DNA of 23,879 nucleotides from Candidatus Saccharimonadota bacterium. GTDB lineage: Bacteria; Patescibacteriota; Saccharimonadia; Saccharimonadales; SZUA-47. The notes under the pieces are model-generated. The model had not been told where the DNA came from. It made no database searches and worked only from the letters and a program-made list of their open reading frames with translations. The position numbers and the translations under genes were made by a program. Positions 6,077-13,901 of the stretch are shown one piece after another. The stretch spans positions 2,189 to 26,067 of the forward strand of contig JAGONL010000004.1 of assembly GCA_017993025.1 (NCBI GenBank), given 5' to 3'. The stretch's first letter is position 1. The number at the start of each line of letters is the position of its first letter.

Positions 6077-8977
6077 ATGACATTAGTGATAATAATCCTT
6101 ATTGCCTTCAGTATATTGTTGGGTATCGCTGTATTTGGGTATATGCACACTAGGAAGATGTGGCGAGAACAGAAGAACTTCGAAAGAGGACTCAAGATGG
6201 TTCCGCTACTTATTCATTTACCTCCGTCAAGTTCTGACACTGAAGTTGGTTCTAGGGACGCCCGAGATGTTATAGATGAAACTATATCTAAGGCAGAGAC
6301 ACTTTACGACATCATAGCAAGCACGGCTCAGAAAGGGTTTAAGTCGAAGTTTTACGGTCAACGGCACTTTGCGTTTGAAATTGTTGGAACAAGGGGTTTT
6401 GTGCATTTTTATGCAGCTGTGCCAGTTGCGTTAGTCGAAGTCGTACAACAGGCAATTGTTAGTGCTTATCCATCTGCAAGGTTAGAAGAGGTGGTTGAAC
6501 ACAATATTTTTAGTCCTGTCGGAAGAACTAGCGGGACAATGGGTGGTGAATTAATACTAAAAGAAGACGCGTCTTATCCTATTGCTACCTTCCAGGAACT
6601 TAAACGCGACACAATGCAGTCTATACTAAACGCATTGTCGACCTTGGATAAGGAAGATGGTGCCGGGATTCAGATTTTACTTCGTCCAGCTAACGGAGAG
6701 TGGCGTAAAAATGCAATTAATACTGCACAGAAAAAAAGGAAAAACGAGGGACATAAGAGTAAGGGTAAGCTGATGTCTACTTGGTTTAGCCAAATAATCT
6801 ATGCACCGTTTAAACCACCTGAAGATTCTAAAGATGAACACAAAAAAGATGAAAAGCCATTAAGCGGGGTCGACCAATCATTAATTGACGCTATTGAAGA
6901 AAAGACCAGGCATTCAGGCTACGAGGTGTGTATTAGGATTGTGGCTTCATCAAATATTTCACAGAGGGCTCAATCTGTTTTGAATAGTTTGGTGGCTACT
7001 TTTGCATTATTTGATTCTCAGGGTAAAAACGGTTTTAAATATGTACCTGCAAAGGATATTGATAGCTTTATTACTGCATACATATTGAGGTTTTTCCCAC
7101 CTGAAAATAACAAGATGATTCTAAATGCTATCGAGCTGGCTACTATTTTTCACTTTCCTGACCAAAGTAGTATCCCTACTACACAGTTACAGCGACAGGC
7201 TTCAAAGCAAGCTGACGGCCCTAGAAATATACCAGATGATGGGTTATTACTGGGTTATAACGTGTTTAGGGGGTCAAAGAAAAAAATTAATCTATCACTT
7301 GATGATAGACGACGACATCTGTATTTAGTTGGACAAACGGGTACTGGTAAGTCAACATTTCTAGAAAATTTGGCCCTGCAGGATATGTTAAATGGAGATG
7401 GGTTTGCGTTTATAGACCCGCACGGTGATGTCGCCGAAAAATTACTTTCTATGGTTCCTAAAGAGAGAACTGAAGATATTGTGTATTTTTGCCCGGCCGA
7501 CATGGACTATCCTCTAGGTCTAAACTTGTTCGAGTTTGACCACCCGGACCAGCAAGATTTCTTGATACAAGAAGCTATAAATATGCTTTATAAACTGTAC
7601 GACCCTCAGCACCAGGGTATCATTGGCCCGCGTTATGAACATTGGTTTAGAATGGCATCACGCACAATTATGGCAGACCCTGCAGGGGCGACGTTTATTG
7701 ATATTCCTAAGGTGTTTACGGACAACCAATACGCCAAAGAAAAGCTGGCTTTTGTGAAGGATAAGATTGTTCTCGATTTCTGGAACAAGGAAATGGCTCA
7801 GACGAGTGACTATCACAAAAGTGAAGTTTTGGGTTGGTTTGTGTCGAAGTTTGGTGCCTTTATGGCTAACGAAATGATGCGAAACATCATTGGTCAAACC
7901 AAGAGCTCATTTGATATCAGAGACATTATGGATAATAAGAAAATTCTGCTGGTTAACCTTAGCAAAGGACGTACTGGCGAGTTGAACTCTAAGTTGCTTG
8001 GTATGATTTTTGTTATGAAATTCCAGGCTGCAGCGATGTCTAGGGCAAATATACCAGAGAGCGAACGTCAAGATTTTTGTCTCTATGTTGATGAGTTCCA
8101 GAACTTCTCAACAGATTCTTTTGCTAGTATCTTGTCTGAGGCTCGAAAGTATCGACTGAACCTGATTGTCGCTAACCAGTTTACTACCCAGTTAACAGAT
8201 GAGATACGGGACGCAGTGTTTGGTAACATCGGTACAATTGTGTCTTTCCGTGTCGGTACAGCCGATGCTGAGTTTCTGGCGAAGCAGTTTACGCCTATTT
8301 TTGACATGGATGACCTTCAGCGTATTCCGAACGGTAATATGATTATGAGAATGTTGATTGGTGGTATACCGACACAGCCGTTTAGTATGGCTGGATTGCC
8401 ACCGCTTGGTAACCCAAATAAAGAGTTGGCCGATGCGCTGAAGCAGTTGTCGGCCGCTAAACATGGGCGTCCTAGGGCAATTGTAGAGAAGGAAATCATG
8501 GATAGACTGCAGACTGATGATTTAGAGCCTATTGGCCAGGCAAAACCTGTTGCTGGAAGAATGGGCGCAGGGGCACAACCACCTCAGAAGCCAAGTTCTG
8601 CTTCTTTTCTTGATGATTGGCTAAAAAAGAAGGAAACTAACAGTTTTAAAGCTCCATCTTCTCCGTTTAATAAAGCTCCAGCTCAGCCACCTCAACAGCC
8701 CATCCAGGCTCCTGGTGTGCCACAAAGCGGTCAATCTCAACAAATCAATACTGCTCCAGTCCAGCAGGCTCCTATGCAGTCGCAACCAATGATTCAAACG
8801 CAACCACAGCCTGTTCTGACGCAGAATGACGTTTTGCCACCCCAACAACAGGCACAACCACAACTAGTGCCTGCGACACCTATAACCACAACTAATAGCA
8901 ATCAACCAGGTGAAGGTGTGATACATAACAGTGATGACCAAAACTCCTCTAACGAGGCGACAATTACTCTGCGGTAA
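6077..8977 (+). CDS. Membrane-anchored VirD4/TraG-like P-loop ATPase (type IV secretion-type)
   Basis: 966 residues. A single N-terminal membrane helix (about 3-22) is followed by a large domain of about 380 residues without a recognised motif. Then comes an ATPase core of the HerA/VirD4 kind: Walker A GQTGTGKST at 419-427, IDPHGDVAEKLL shortly after, Walker B CLYVDEFQNF with D672 and E673, and a later LIVANQFTTQL helicase-type motif. This core resembles the coupling proteins that pump DNA or proteins through type IV secretion channels (TraG/TraM-recognition type). From about residue 800 the tail is Pro/Gln-rich low complexity. No other secretion gene (VirB4, VirB6, pilin, relaxase) is present, so a conjugation system is not shown; DNA uptake, protein export or pilus-linked transport remain open. 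A GGGTGAG ribosome site lies before the ATG. Ends 15 bp from the convergent gene at 8993. Confidence 0.85.
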   Translation: MTLVIIILIAFSILLGIAVFGYMHTRKMWREQKNFERGLKMVPLLIHLPPSSSDTEVGSRDARDVIDETISKAETLYDIIASTAQKGFKSKFYGQRHFAFEIVGTRGFVHFYAAVPVALVEVVQQAIVSAYPSARLEEVVEHNIFSPVGRTSGTMGGELILKEDASYPIATFQELKRDTMQSILNALSTLDKEDGAGIQILLRPANGEWRKNAINTAQKKRKNEGHKSKGKLMSTWFSQIIYAPFKPPEDSKDEHKKDEKPLSGVDQSLIDAIEEKTRHSGYEVCIRIVASSNISQRAQSVLNSLVATFALFDSQGKNGFKYVPAKDIDSFITAYILRFFPPENNKMILNAIELATIFHFPDQSSIPTTQLQRQASKQADGPRNIPDDGLLLGYNVFRGSKKKINLSLDDRRRHLYLVGQTGTGKSTFLENLALQDMLNGDGFAFIDPHGDVAEKLLSMVPKERTEDIVYFCPADMDYPLGLNLFEFDHPDQQDFLIQEAINMLYKLYDPQHQGIIGPRYEHWFRMASRTIMADPAGATFIDIPKVFTDNQYAKEKLAFVKDKIVLDFWNKEMAQTSDYHKSEVLGWFVSKFGAFMANEMMRNIIGQTKSSFDIRDIMDNKKILLVNLSKGRTGELNSKLLGMIFVMKFQAAAMSRANIPESERQDFCLYVDEFQNFSTDSFASILSEARKYRLNLIVANQFTTQLTDEIRDAVFGNIGTIVSFRVGTADAEFLAKQFTPIFDMDDLQRIPNGNMIMRMLIGGIPTQPFSMAGLPPLGNPNKELADALKQLSAAKHGRPRAIVEKEIMDRLQTDDLEPIGQAKPVAGRMGAGAQPPQKPSSASFLDDWLKKKETNSFKAPSSPFNKAPAQPPQQPIQAPGVPQSGQSQQINTAPVQQAPMQSQPMIQTQPQPVLTQNDVLPPQQQAQPQLVPATPITTTNSNQPGEGVIHNSDDQNSSNEATITLR

Positions 8978-8992
8978 GATACTAATTAAAAT

Positions 8993-9562
8993 TTAGTGCT
9001 TTTTGAGTTTGACGGTTTTCCAGAGTATTTCTACTGCAAGTCCCAATGTTAGGCCAATAACAAATAAAAGCACAACGGCGAGATAATTATATTCATAGCC
9101 GTAGTGTTTTGTAATCCAAAGTAGTATCGATGAGCCGACGGCTGCCACAAACGCACCACCAAGCATACCAGAAGGCCGTGCAACGGTGTTTCCTATAATT
9201 TCGCTTGGTCTTTCCACTGCTTTGCTGTGTACGACCTTGCTGAAGGCTTTGGAAGGTAATGATAGGTGTTTCCTCACTCTTGTCATAGCGCGCAGGTAGG
9301 CCATATCTTTTAGCTGTTTGTTAACTAGAACAGGGTGTCTCTTAGTATCAGCCCTATCACCGTGGCTCATTTCTTTGCCACTGATGGCGTACTGTTCAAC
9401 TTTTCTTGCCAATTGTTCAGTATCGCCTACGGAATTTTTGGCTTTCTCGGCATTTGATTCTAGCTCTTTATTTAGCTTTTCACGGATAGCATCAAGTTCG
9501 TTTTTCTGGAGTAGTTCACCACTCTGTTCCTGACCTTTTGGTTGCGGTAATTGTTCAGACAT
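8993..9562 (-). CDS. Two-helix membrane protein with a charged cytoplasmic-type N-terminus, function unknown
   Basis: 189 residues. Residues 1-60 are charged and probably coiled coil (NELDAIREKLNKELESNAEK); 70-125 are basic and helical; two membrane helices follow at about 132-150 and 160-181, and the tail is basic (WKTVKLKKH). No known family recognised. The ATG has a strong AGGAGG site inside the last codons of the upstream surface-protein gene, whose stop is only 2 bp away, so the two are translated from one mRNA and probably coupled. A role in anchoring or export of the surface protein is possible from position only. Confidence 0.8.
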   Translation of the reverse strand: MSEQLPQPKGQEQSGELLQKNELDAIREKLNKELESNAEKAKNSVGDTEQLARKVEQYAISGKEMSHGDRADTKRHPVLVNKQLKDMAYLRAMTRVRKHLSLPSKAFSKVVHSKAVERPSEIIGNTVARPSGMLGGAFVAAVGSSILLWITKHYGYEYNYLAVVLLFVIGLTLGLAVEILWKTVKLKKH

Positions 9563-9564
9563 TT

Positions 9565-11619
9565 CTACATTCCTCCTGTTGCAGCGTAATCACTGCGAAT
9601 TAAGTCCATTTCACGGGCTAGCAAGCGACTTCTTGAGAAGAAATAGCCTACAACTGTGGTTACTAGCGTCATCATAATCAAACTGGAGCCAGGGCCGGTG
9701 TTTGGAAGCGTTTCAACCCCTTTAACTAATGGACAGCTCATATTAATAGTAATTTCGTTTCCGTATTCATTGCTAATCTTACAGTCGAACGACGTACTAA
9801 CAGTAGAAGGTGAGTTGGTTGAGGGAATTGGGTTTTTAATTTTGACTTGAAACACGTTAAGAACCTGGCCGTTTGCTGGTATTGTAACGTCTTTCCAGAT
9901 TACTTTTTTAGTAGTTTCGTCATATGTACCACCCTTTGTTTTTAGGTATTCTGTATCTAACGATGCGTAGTCAAGGATGTCTCCAATATAATCTGAAACA
10001 TCTATCCCAACACGCTCGTAGTTTTGTGAGTTGCTGGTTGTTAGAGTGTATTCAAGCACGTCGTTGGCCAGTAGTTTTGTCTCTATGGCTGCATTACCAG
10101 TTCTATCGTGCGTGACATTTCTTACAGATTTCGCTTGTCCAACTGCCTGGTCCTCTTCGAAACTAATCGGTGCGCTACAGTCTATGTTTTGCGCTCCAGC
10201 GACGCCACTAGTGGTATAAGAAATCTTAACTTTGGTCGTGAATTTACCAGGTTCGAAGGTGTGCGTAGCTTCATTTGTGAGTGCTGAGCTAGCTTGTACG
10301 AGCGCAGGACTGCCGTCACCGAAATCATAACTATAGTTTATTACAGTTGTGTTATTAGGATTTGATGAAACGACCGTCGTTTTGAAAGTTACTTTTCGAG
10401 TTGTGCGGTTTACGGCGGTATCAACAACGCTACAGACAAGTTTAGGTATGCTGCAATTTGGGTTGTTTACATCTGGGATATTATTGTCATAAGGACATGG
10501 TGTTATTACTCCGATACACACTTTTGGCGTTTCTACCGATGTTGCATTGGAGGCTGTGATGCGGCTGGCATTACACACAGAGGTACCAGAGCTTATCTGA
10601 TCTTTTAGCCTAACTGTAATTTTAATATCTTTGTAGTCCGTGCTAAATGCAAGACTACCAATCTCATATTTAAGAAAACCATTTGTTACCTTTGCGTCAC
10701 TAGGTACAATCTTGACCACATCAAAGTTTTTGATATCCAGCTCATCTGTTATTGTCACGTTTTCTGCAAGAGAGGCATTAACGGTGTTTCTATATTGAAT
10801 TAAGTAAGTATATGTATCCCCGGGCTTAAGAGAAGCGGGCTTATCAATAATTGTTTTTACAATTTTAAGTGCAGGGGTTGGTGCAGGCGTCGGCGTCGGA
10901 GTAGGGGTCGGCGTTGGTGTTGGTGTTGGGACTGGCGTTGGAGTAGGAGTAGGGGTGGGCGTTGGTGTTGGAGCAGGAGGCGGAGGTGGGGGTGGTGTGT
11001 ACTTACCAATTTTAGTGAAATTACCGCAGTCTCCTAGTATCCAAAATGTTTCACCAGTAGCCTTTAAGGTTCCCTTAAAACTACCTGGATAATAATTTCC
11101 AGATTTATTTACGATATCCCAGGCTTTTAGCTGGCGATGATATACAAATTTATCGTCAGCCGTTGAACTGGTGTTCTGTCCTGAATACTGTATTGTAATT
11201 TGTGAATTTTTGTATTTTTGTTCAACATTAGTATAGCCCGTTAATGAGCTTCGACCGATTGTCCAATAATCATTACCATCGCCGGAAAATAAATTTGCAT
11301 TTGGTTGTTGAGGTAGTGACGCTATATCATCTCTCGTTACACCGAATGCACCGTAAATTCCCGCCACGTCGCCGTTATCCCAGGCTGAAAGAATATCATC
11401 GCGGGTTTTTAGACCATTAATTATATGGTTAGAAGAAGCTGCTAACGATTTTTCTGGTGGTACTACAACTGCAAACATTTGAATTAGCATTGCTGCAACG
11501 ATGAAAAGGAAACTGAGTCTTCGTATCGAACGCTCTTGCTTAAGTCTTTCTGTATAGAAACTTACTTGGGTTATTAGGCTTGGATTGAACGGTAAGTTGG
11601 CTACTAGTTTTTTGAACAT
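9565..11619 (-). CDS. LPNTG-anchored surface protein with Pro-Thr stalk, DUF11-like and PKD-like domains
   Basis: 684 residues. An unusually long basic N-terminus (1-35) precedes a hydrophobic signal segment (36-53) with a probable cleavage near SLA-AS (60). Residues 62-205 form a domain of unknown family (GLKTRDDILSAWDNGDVAG, DDYWTIGRSSL-like). Then comes a stalk of polyproline and repeated PT dipeptides (about 207-250), a DUF11-like beta domain (LKIVKTIIDKPASLKPGDTY onward, about 252-370) and a PKD-like domain with YDFGDGSPA (about 425-480). The C-terminus has the sorting signal LPNTG (638-642), a hydrophobic stretch and FFSRSRLLAR; the tail after it is longer than usual for sortase substrates. 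No sortase gene lies in the window. Such proteins are candidates for contact with the host cell. AAGGAAA precedes the ATG. First gene of a pair with 8993-9562. Confidence 0.88.
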   Translation of the reverse strand: MFKKLVANLPFNPSLITQVSFYTERLKQERSIRRLSFLFIVAAMLIQMFAVVVPPEKSLAASSNHIINGLKTRDDILSAWDNGDVAGIYGAFGVTRDDIASLPQQPNANLFSGDGNDYWTIGRSSLTGYTNVEQKYKNSQITIQYSGQNTSSTADDKFVYHRQLKAWDIVNKSGNYYPGSFKGTLKATGETFWILGDCGNFTKIGKYTPPPPPPPAPTPTPTPTPTPTPVPTPTPTPTPTPTPTPAPTPALKIVKTIIDKPASLKPGDTYTYLIQYRNTVNASLAENVTITDELDIKNFDVVKIVPSDAKVTNGFLKYEIGSLAFSTDYKDIKITVRLKDQISSGTSVCNASRITASNATSVETPKVCIGVITPCPYDNNIPDVNNPNCSIPKLVCSVVDTAVNRTTRKVTFKTTVVSSNPNNTTVINYSYDFGDGSPALVQASSALTNEATHTFEPGKFTTKVKISYTTSGVAGAQNIDCSAPISFEEDQAVGQAKSVRNVTHDRTGNAAIETKLLANDVLEYTLTTSNSQNYERVGIDVSDYIGDILDYASLDTEYLKTKGGTYDETTKKVIWKDVTIPANGQVLNVFQVKIKNPIPSTNSPSTVSTSFDCKISNEYGNEITINMSCPLVKGVETLPNTGPGSSLIMMTLVTTVVGYFFSRSRLLAREMDLIRSDYAATGGM
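10870..11005 (-). repeat. Short tandem repeats coding the Pro-Thr stalk
   Basis: GGCGTC/GGAGTA/GGTGTT-type hexamers on the plus strand (PT dipeptides on the coding strand) with a polyproline start near 10978-11000. Codon changes between units break perfect identity, but the tract is likely to vary in length between strains. Confidence 0.75.
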
Positions 11620-11862
11620 TTTAATTTTTCCTTTATAGCTATAAACTGCTAATGCTATTCAACCACATTTTTGTGGCTAACTCAAGACAAAGTCGACAAT
11701 TTTGGTTAGAGATTCAAGTGGAATAAAAAAGTTGTTCTCTCTAGTGAATAATATCTACAGATATGGTGAGCTAGGAAACGAATTTTTTAGCCGCTTGGGC
11801 TCAGCCAAAAAGTCTATCTTTGTTTTGGGTTAGCCATCAGTGTTCAATCAATAGTAAAGTAG
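11620..11862. other. Divergent intergenic region between surface-protein gene and gyrB
   Basis: No reading frame. Holds a perfect 14-bp palindrome at 11632-11645, a short hairpin CCACA...TGTGG near 11663-11676 and an AGCC/GGCT hairpin near 11799-11812 flanked by a T-run and an A-run. Promoters for both flanking genes must lie here; only that of gyrB is clear. Confidence 0.55.
11632..11645. promoter_or_regulatory. Perfect palindrome TTTATAGCTATAAA upstream of the surface-protein gene
   Basis: A 14-bp perfect palindrome 13 bp before the ATG at 11619. It could be an operator, or overlap a -10 box (TATAAA or TATAGC) of the minus-strand gene, with TTGAAT about 19 bp upstream of TATAAA. No regulator is known. 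Confidence 0.4.
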
Positions 11863-11892
11863 TTGTCAGGAGTAGCTTAAGTCCTTTATAAT
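11863..11892 (+). promoter_or_regulatory. Promoter of gyrB-gyrA
   Basis: TTGTCA (11863-11868), 18-bp spacer, perfect TATAAT (11887-11892). Predicted start near 11899 gives a leader of about 37 nt with a GAGGG ribosome site. Confidence 0.72.
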
Positions 11893-11935
11893 AGGTTGTG
11901 ACGACAAAAATAAGCTTATAAAGAGGGTATTCAAG

Positions 11936-13900
11936 TTGAGTAAACAAAAAAGTACGTATGATTCTAGCTCTATTCAGGTGCTAGAAGGCCTAGAGCCAGT
12001 ACGCAAGCGACCAGGTATGTATATCGGAAGCACCGGTATAGATGGTTTGCACCATATGATAAAAGAAGTAGCCGACAACGGTATTGACGAGGCTATTGCT
12101 GGCTACGCCACGGAAGTAAAAGTCACTATGCTTGCTGATGGTGGAATTAGGGTAGAAGATGACGGGCGTGGAATCCCTGTTGGAAAGCACGCCAAAACTG
12201 GAGTAAGCTCGCTTGAAACTGTACTTACAATTTTGCATGCCGGCGGTAAGTTTGACGGTGGAGGCTATAAAGTCTCTAGTGGTCTTCATGGTGTAGGTGT
12301 ATCTGTTGTGAACGCTCTATCTAACAAGTTGATAGCAGAAGTACACACTGACGGTGGATATTATATTCAGGAATACGAAAAGGGTGCACCAAAAAGCCCT
12401 ATTAAAAAAGTTGGCCCATCTGATAAAACGGGTACAATTATTAGTTTTTGGCCGGATACATCAATCATGGCTGACGAGCCTTTTGAGTACACCTGGGTTC
12501 TAGATTATCTACGGCATCAAGCTTATTTGACAAAAGGCATTAAGACCTCGGTAGTAGACGAGAGAACTGGCAAAGAATATTCGTTCTATTTTGAAGGCGG
12601 AATTCAAAGTTATGTTAAGCACCTTAATATCGGTAAAGATCCAATTGATGATGTTTTCTACGTCGATAAACCGGCTAAAGACTGCCAGGTTGAAGTAGCT
12701 CTGCAATATTCTGATACATATAATGAGACAGTTAAGGCTTTTGCAAATAATGTGTTCAACCCAGACGGCGGTACTCACCTAACAGGCTTTAGAACGGCAC
12801 TAACAAGAGTAGTTAACGATTACGCTCGCAAAAACGGGCTTCTGAAAGAAAAAGAAGAAAACCTATCTGGTGAAGATACTAGAGAAGGTTTGACGGCGAT
12901 TATTTTGGTTAAACTACCAGATCCGCAGTTTGAGGGTCAGACAAAGAATAAACTTGGCAACCCGGAAATGCGTGGTTATGTAGAGAGCGTTTTTGCTGAG
13001 TGGTTTGGCTATTACCTAGAGGAACATCCTACAACTGCAAAAAAAATTATCGGTAAATCTCTTCTTGCCGCACGTGCTAGAAAAGCAGCCAGAGCTGCAC
13101 GCGAAAACATTATTAGAAAAGGTGTTCTAGAGGGCGCAAGTATGCCAGGTAAGCTTGCAGATTGTTCCAATAAAGATCCAAAAGATTCAGAAATCTATCT
13201 TGTAGAGGGTGATTCTGCTGGTGGTTCAGCTAAAAGCGGACGCGACAGCAAATCACAAGCTATTTTGCCATTAAGAGGTAAAGTTTTGAACGTGGAGCGA
13301 GCGCGTCTGGATAAAATGCTTGGTAATAATGAAATTGTTAGTCTTATCAAAGCACTTGGTGTTGGGATAGAAGATTCGTTTGATATAACTGGCCTTCGAT
13401 ATGACAGGGTTATTATTATGACCGATGCCGATGTTGACGGTAGTCACATTTCTACGCTTTTAATGACATTCTTCTTTAGGTTTATGCGACAAGTTGTTGA
13501 CGGCGGGCACCTGTATCTTGCTAAGCCACCGCTGTTTGAACTTGTTAAAGCTGGCAAGAAAAACAACATATTTATCTATGACGAACCAGATTTGGACGTG
13601 ATTATTGATGAGGAAATTGCAAAACGCAAGGCAGAGGGCATAAAAATCGACCCAAACACCGAACGATACAAACAGGCAGGATTTACAGAGCAGAAGCGCT
13701 ACAAAGGTTTGGGTGAAATGGATGCAGAACAGTTGTTTGAGACAACTATGAACCCCGAAAAGCGAGTTTTGGTGCAGATACGTGTTGAAGATGCTGAGAA
13801 AGCTGACAGTATATTTACAAAGCTTATGGGGGCAGAGGTAGAGCCAAGAAAGAACTTTATTACAACGCATGCAAAATTTGTGAAAGATTTGGATATATAA
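11936..13900 (+). CDS. gyrB: DNA gyrase subunit B (TTG start)
   Basis: ATPase subunit of DNA gyrase, which adds negative supercoils together with GyrA. The 654 residues show the GHKL ATPase motifs EVADNGIDEA, DDGRGIPVGKH and GLHGVGVSVVNALS in the first 125 residues, the transducer domain, then the TOPRIM domain with LVEGDSAGGSAKSGRDSKSQ and PLRGKVLNVE, the metal-binding DADVDGSHISTLL, and the C-terminal YKGLGEMDAEQLFETTMNP. There is no large proteobacterial-type insertion in the TOPRIM domain, so the length is that of the short form. The start is TTG at 11936 after GAGGG at 8 nt; the peptide opens MSKQKSTYDSSSIQVLEGLEPVRKRPGMYIG, as usual. gyrA follows 1 bp after the stop. Confidence 0.96.
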   Translation: MSKQKSTYDSSSIQVLEGLEPVRKRPGMYIGSTGIDGLHHMIKEVADNGIDEAIAGYATEVKVTMLADGGIRVEDDGRGIPVGKHAKTGVSSLETVLTILHAGGKFDGGGYKVSSGLHGVGVSVVNALSNKLIAEVHTDGGYYIQEYEKGAPKSPIKKVGPSDKTGTIISFWPDTSIMADEPFEYTWVLDYLRHQAYLTKGIKTSVVDERTGKEYSFYFEGGIQSYVKHLNIGKDPIDDVFYVDKPAKDCQVEVALQYSDTYNETVKAFANNVFNPDGGTHLTGFRTALTRVVNDYARKNGLLKEKEENLSGEDTREGLTAIILVKLPDPQFEGQTKNKLGNPEMRGYVESVFAEWFGYYLEEHPTTAKKIIGKSLLAARARKAARAARENIIRKGVLEGASMPGKLADCSNKDPKDSEIYLVEGDSAGGSAKSGRDSKSQAILPLRGKVLNVERARLDKMLGNNEIVSLIKALGVGIEDSFDITGLRYDRVIIMTDADVDGSHISTLLMTFFFRFMRQVVDGGHLYLAKPPLFELVKAGKKNNIFIYDEPDLDVIIDEEIAKRKAEGIKIDPNTERYKQAGFTEQKRYKGLGEMDAEQLFETTMNPEKRVLVQIRVEDAEKADSIFTKLMGAEVEPRKNFITTHAKFVKDLDI

Positions 13901-13901
13901 A

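Noticed and set aside
10870..11005. CRISPR-like short repeats
   Set aside because: They are six-base codon repeats of a Pro-Thr stalk, without spacers.
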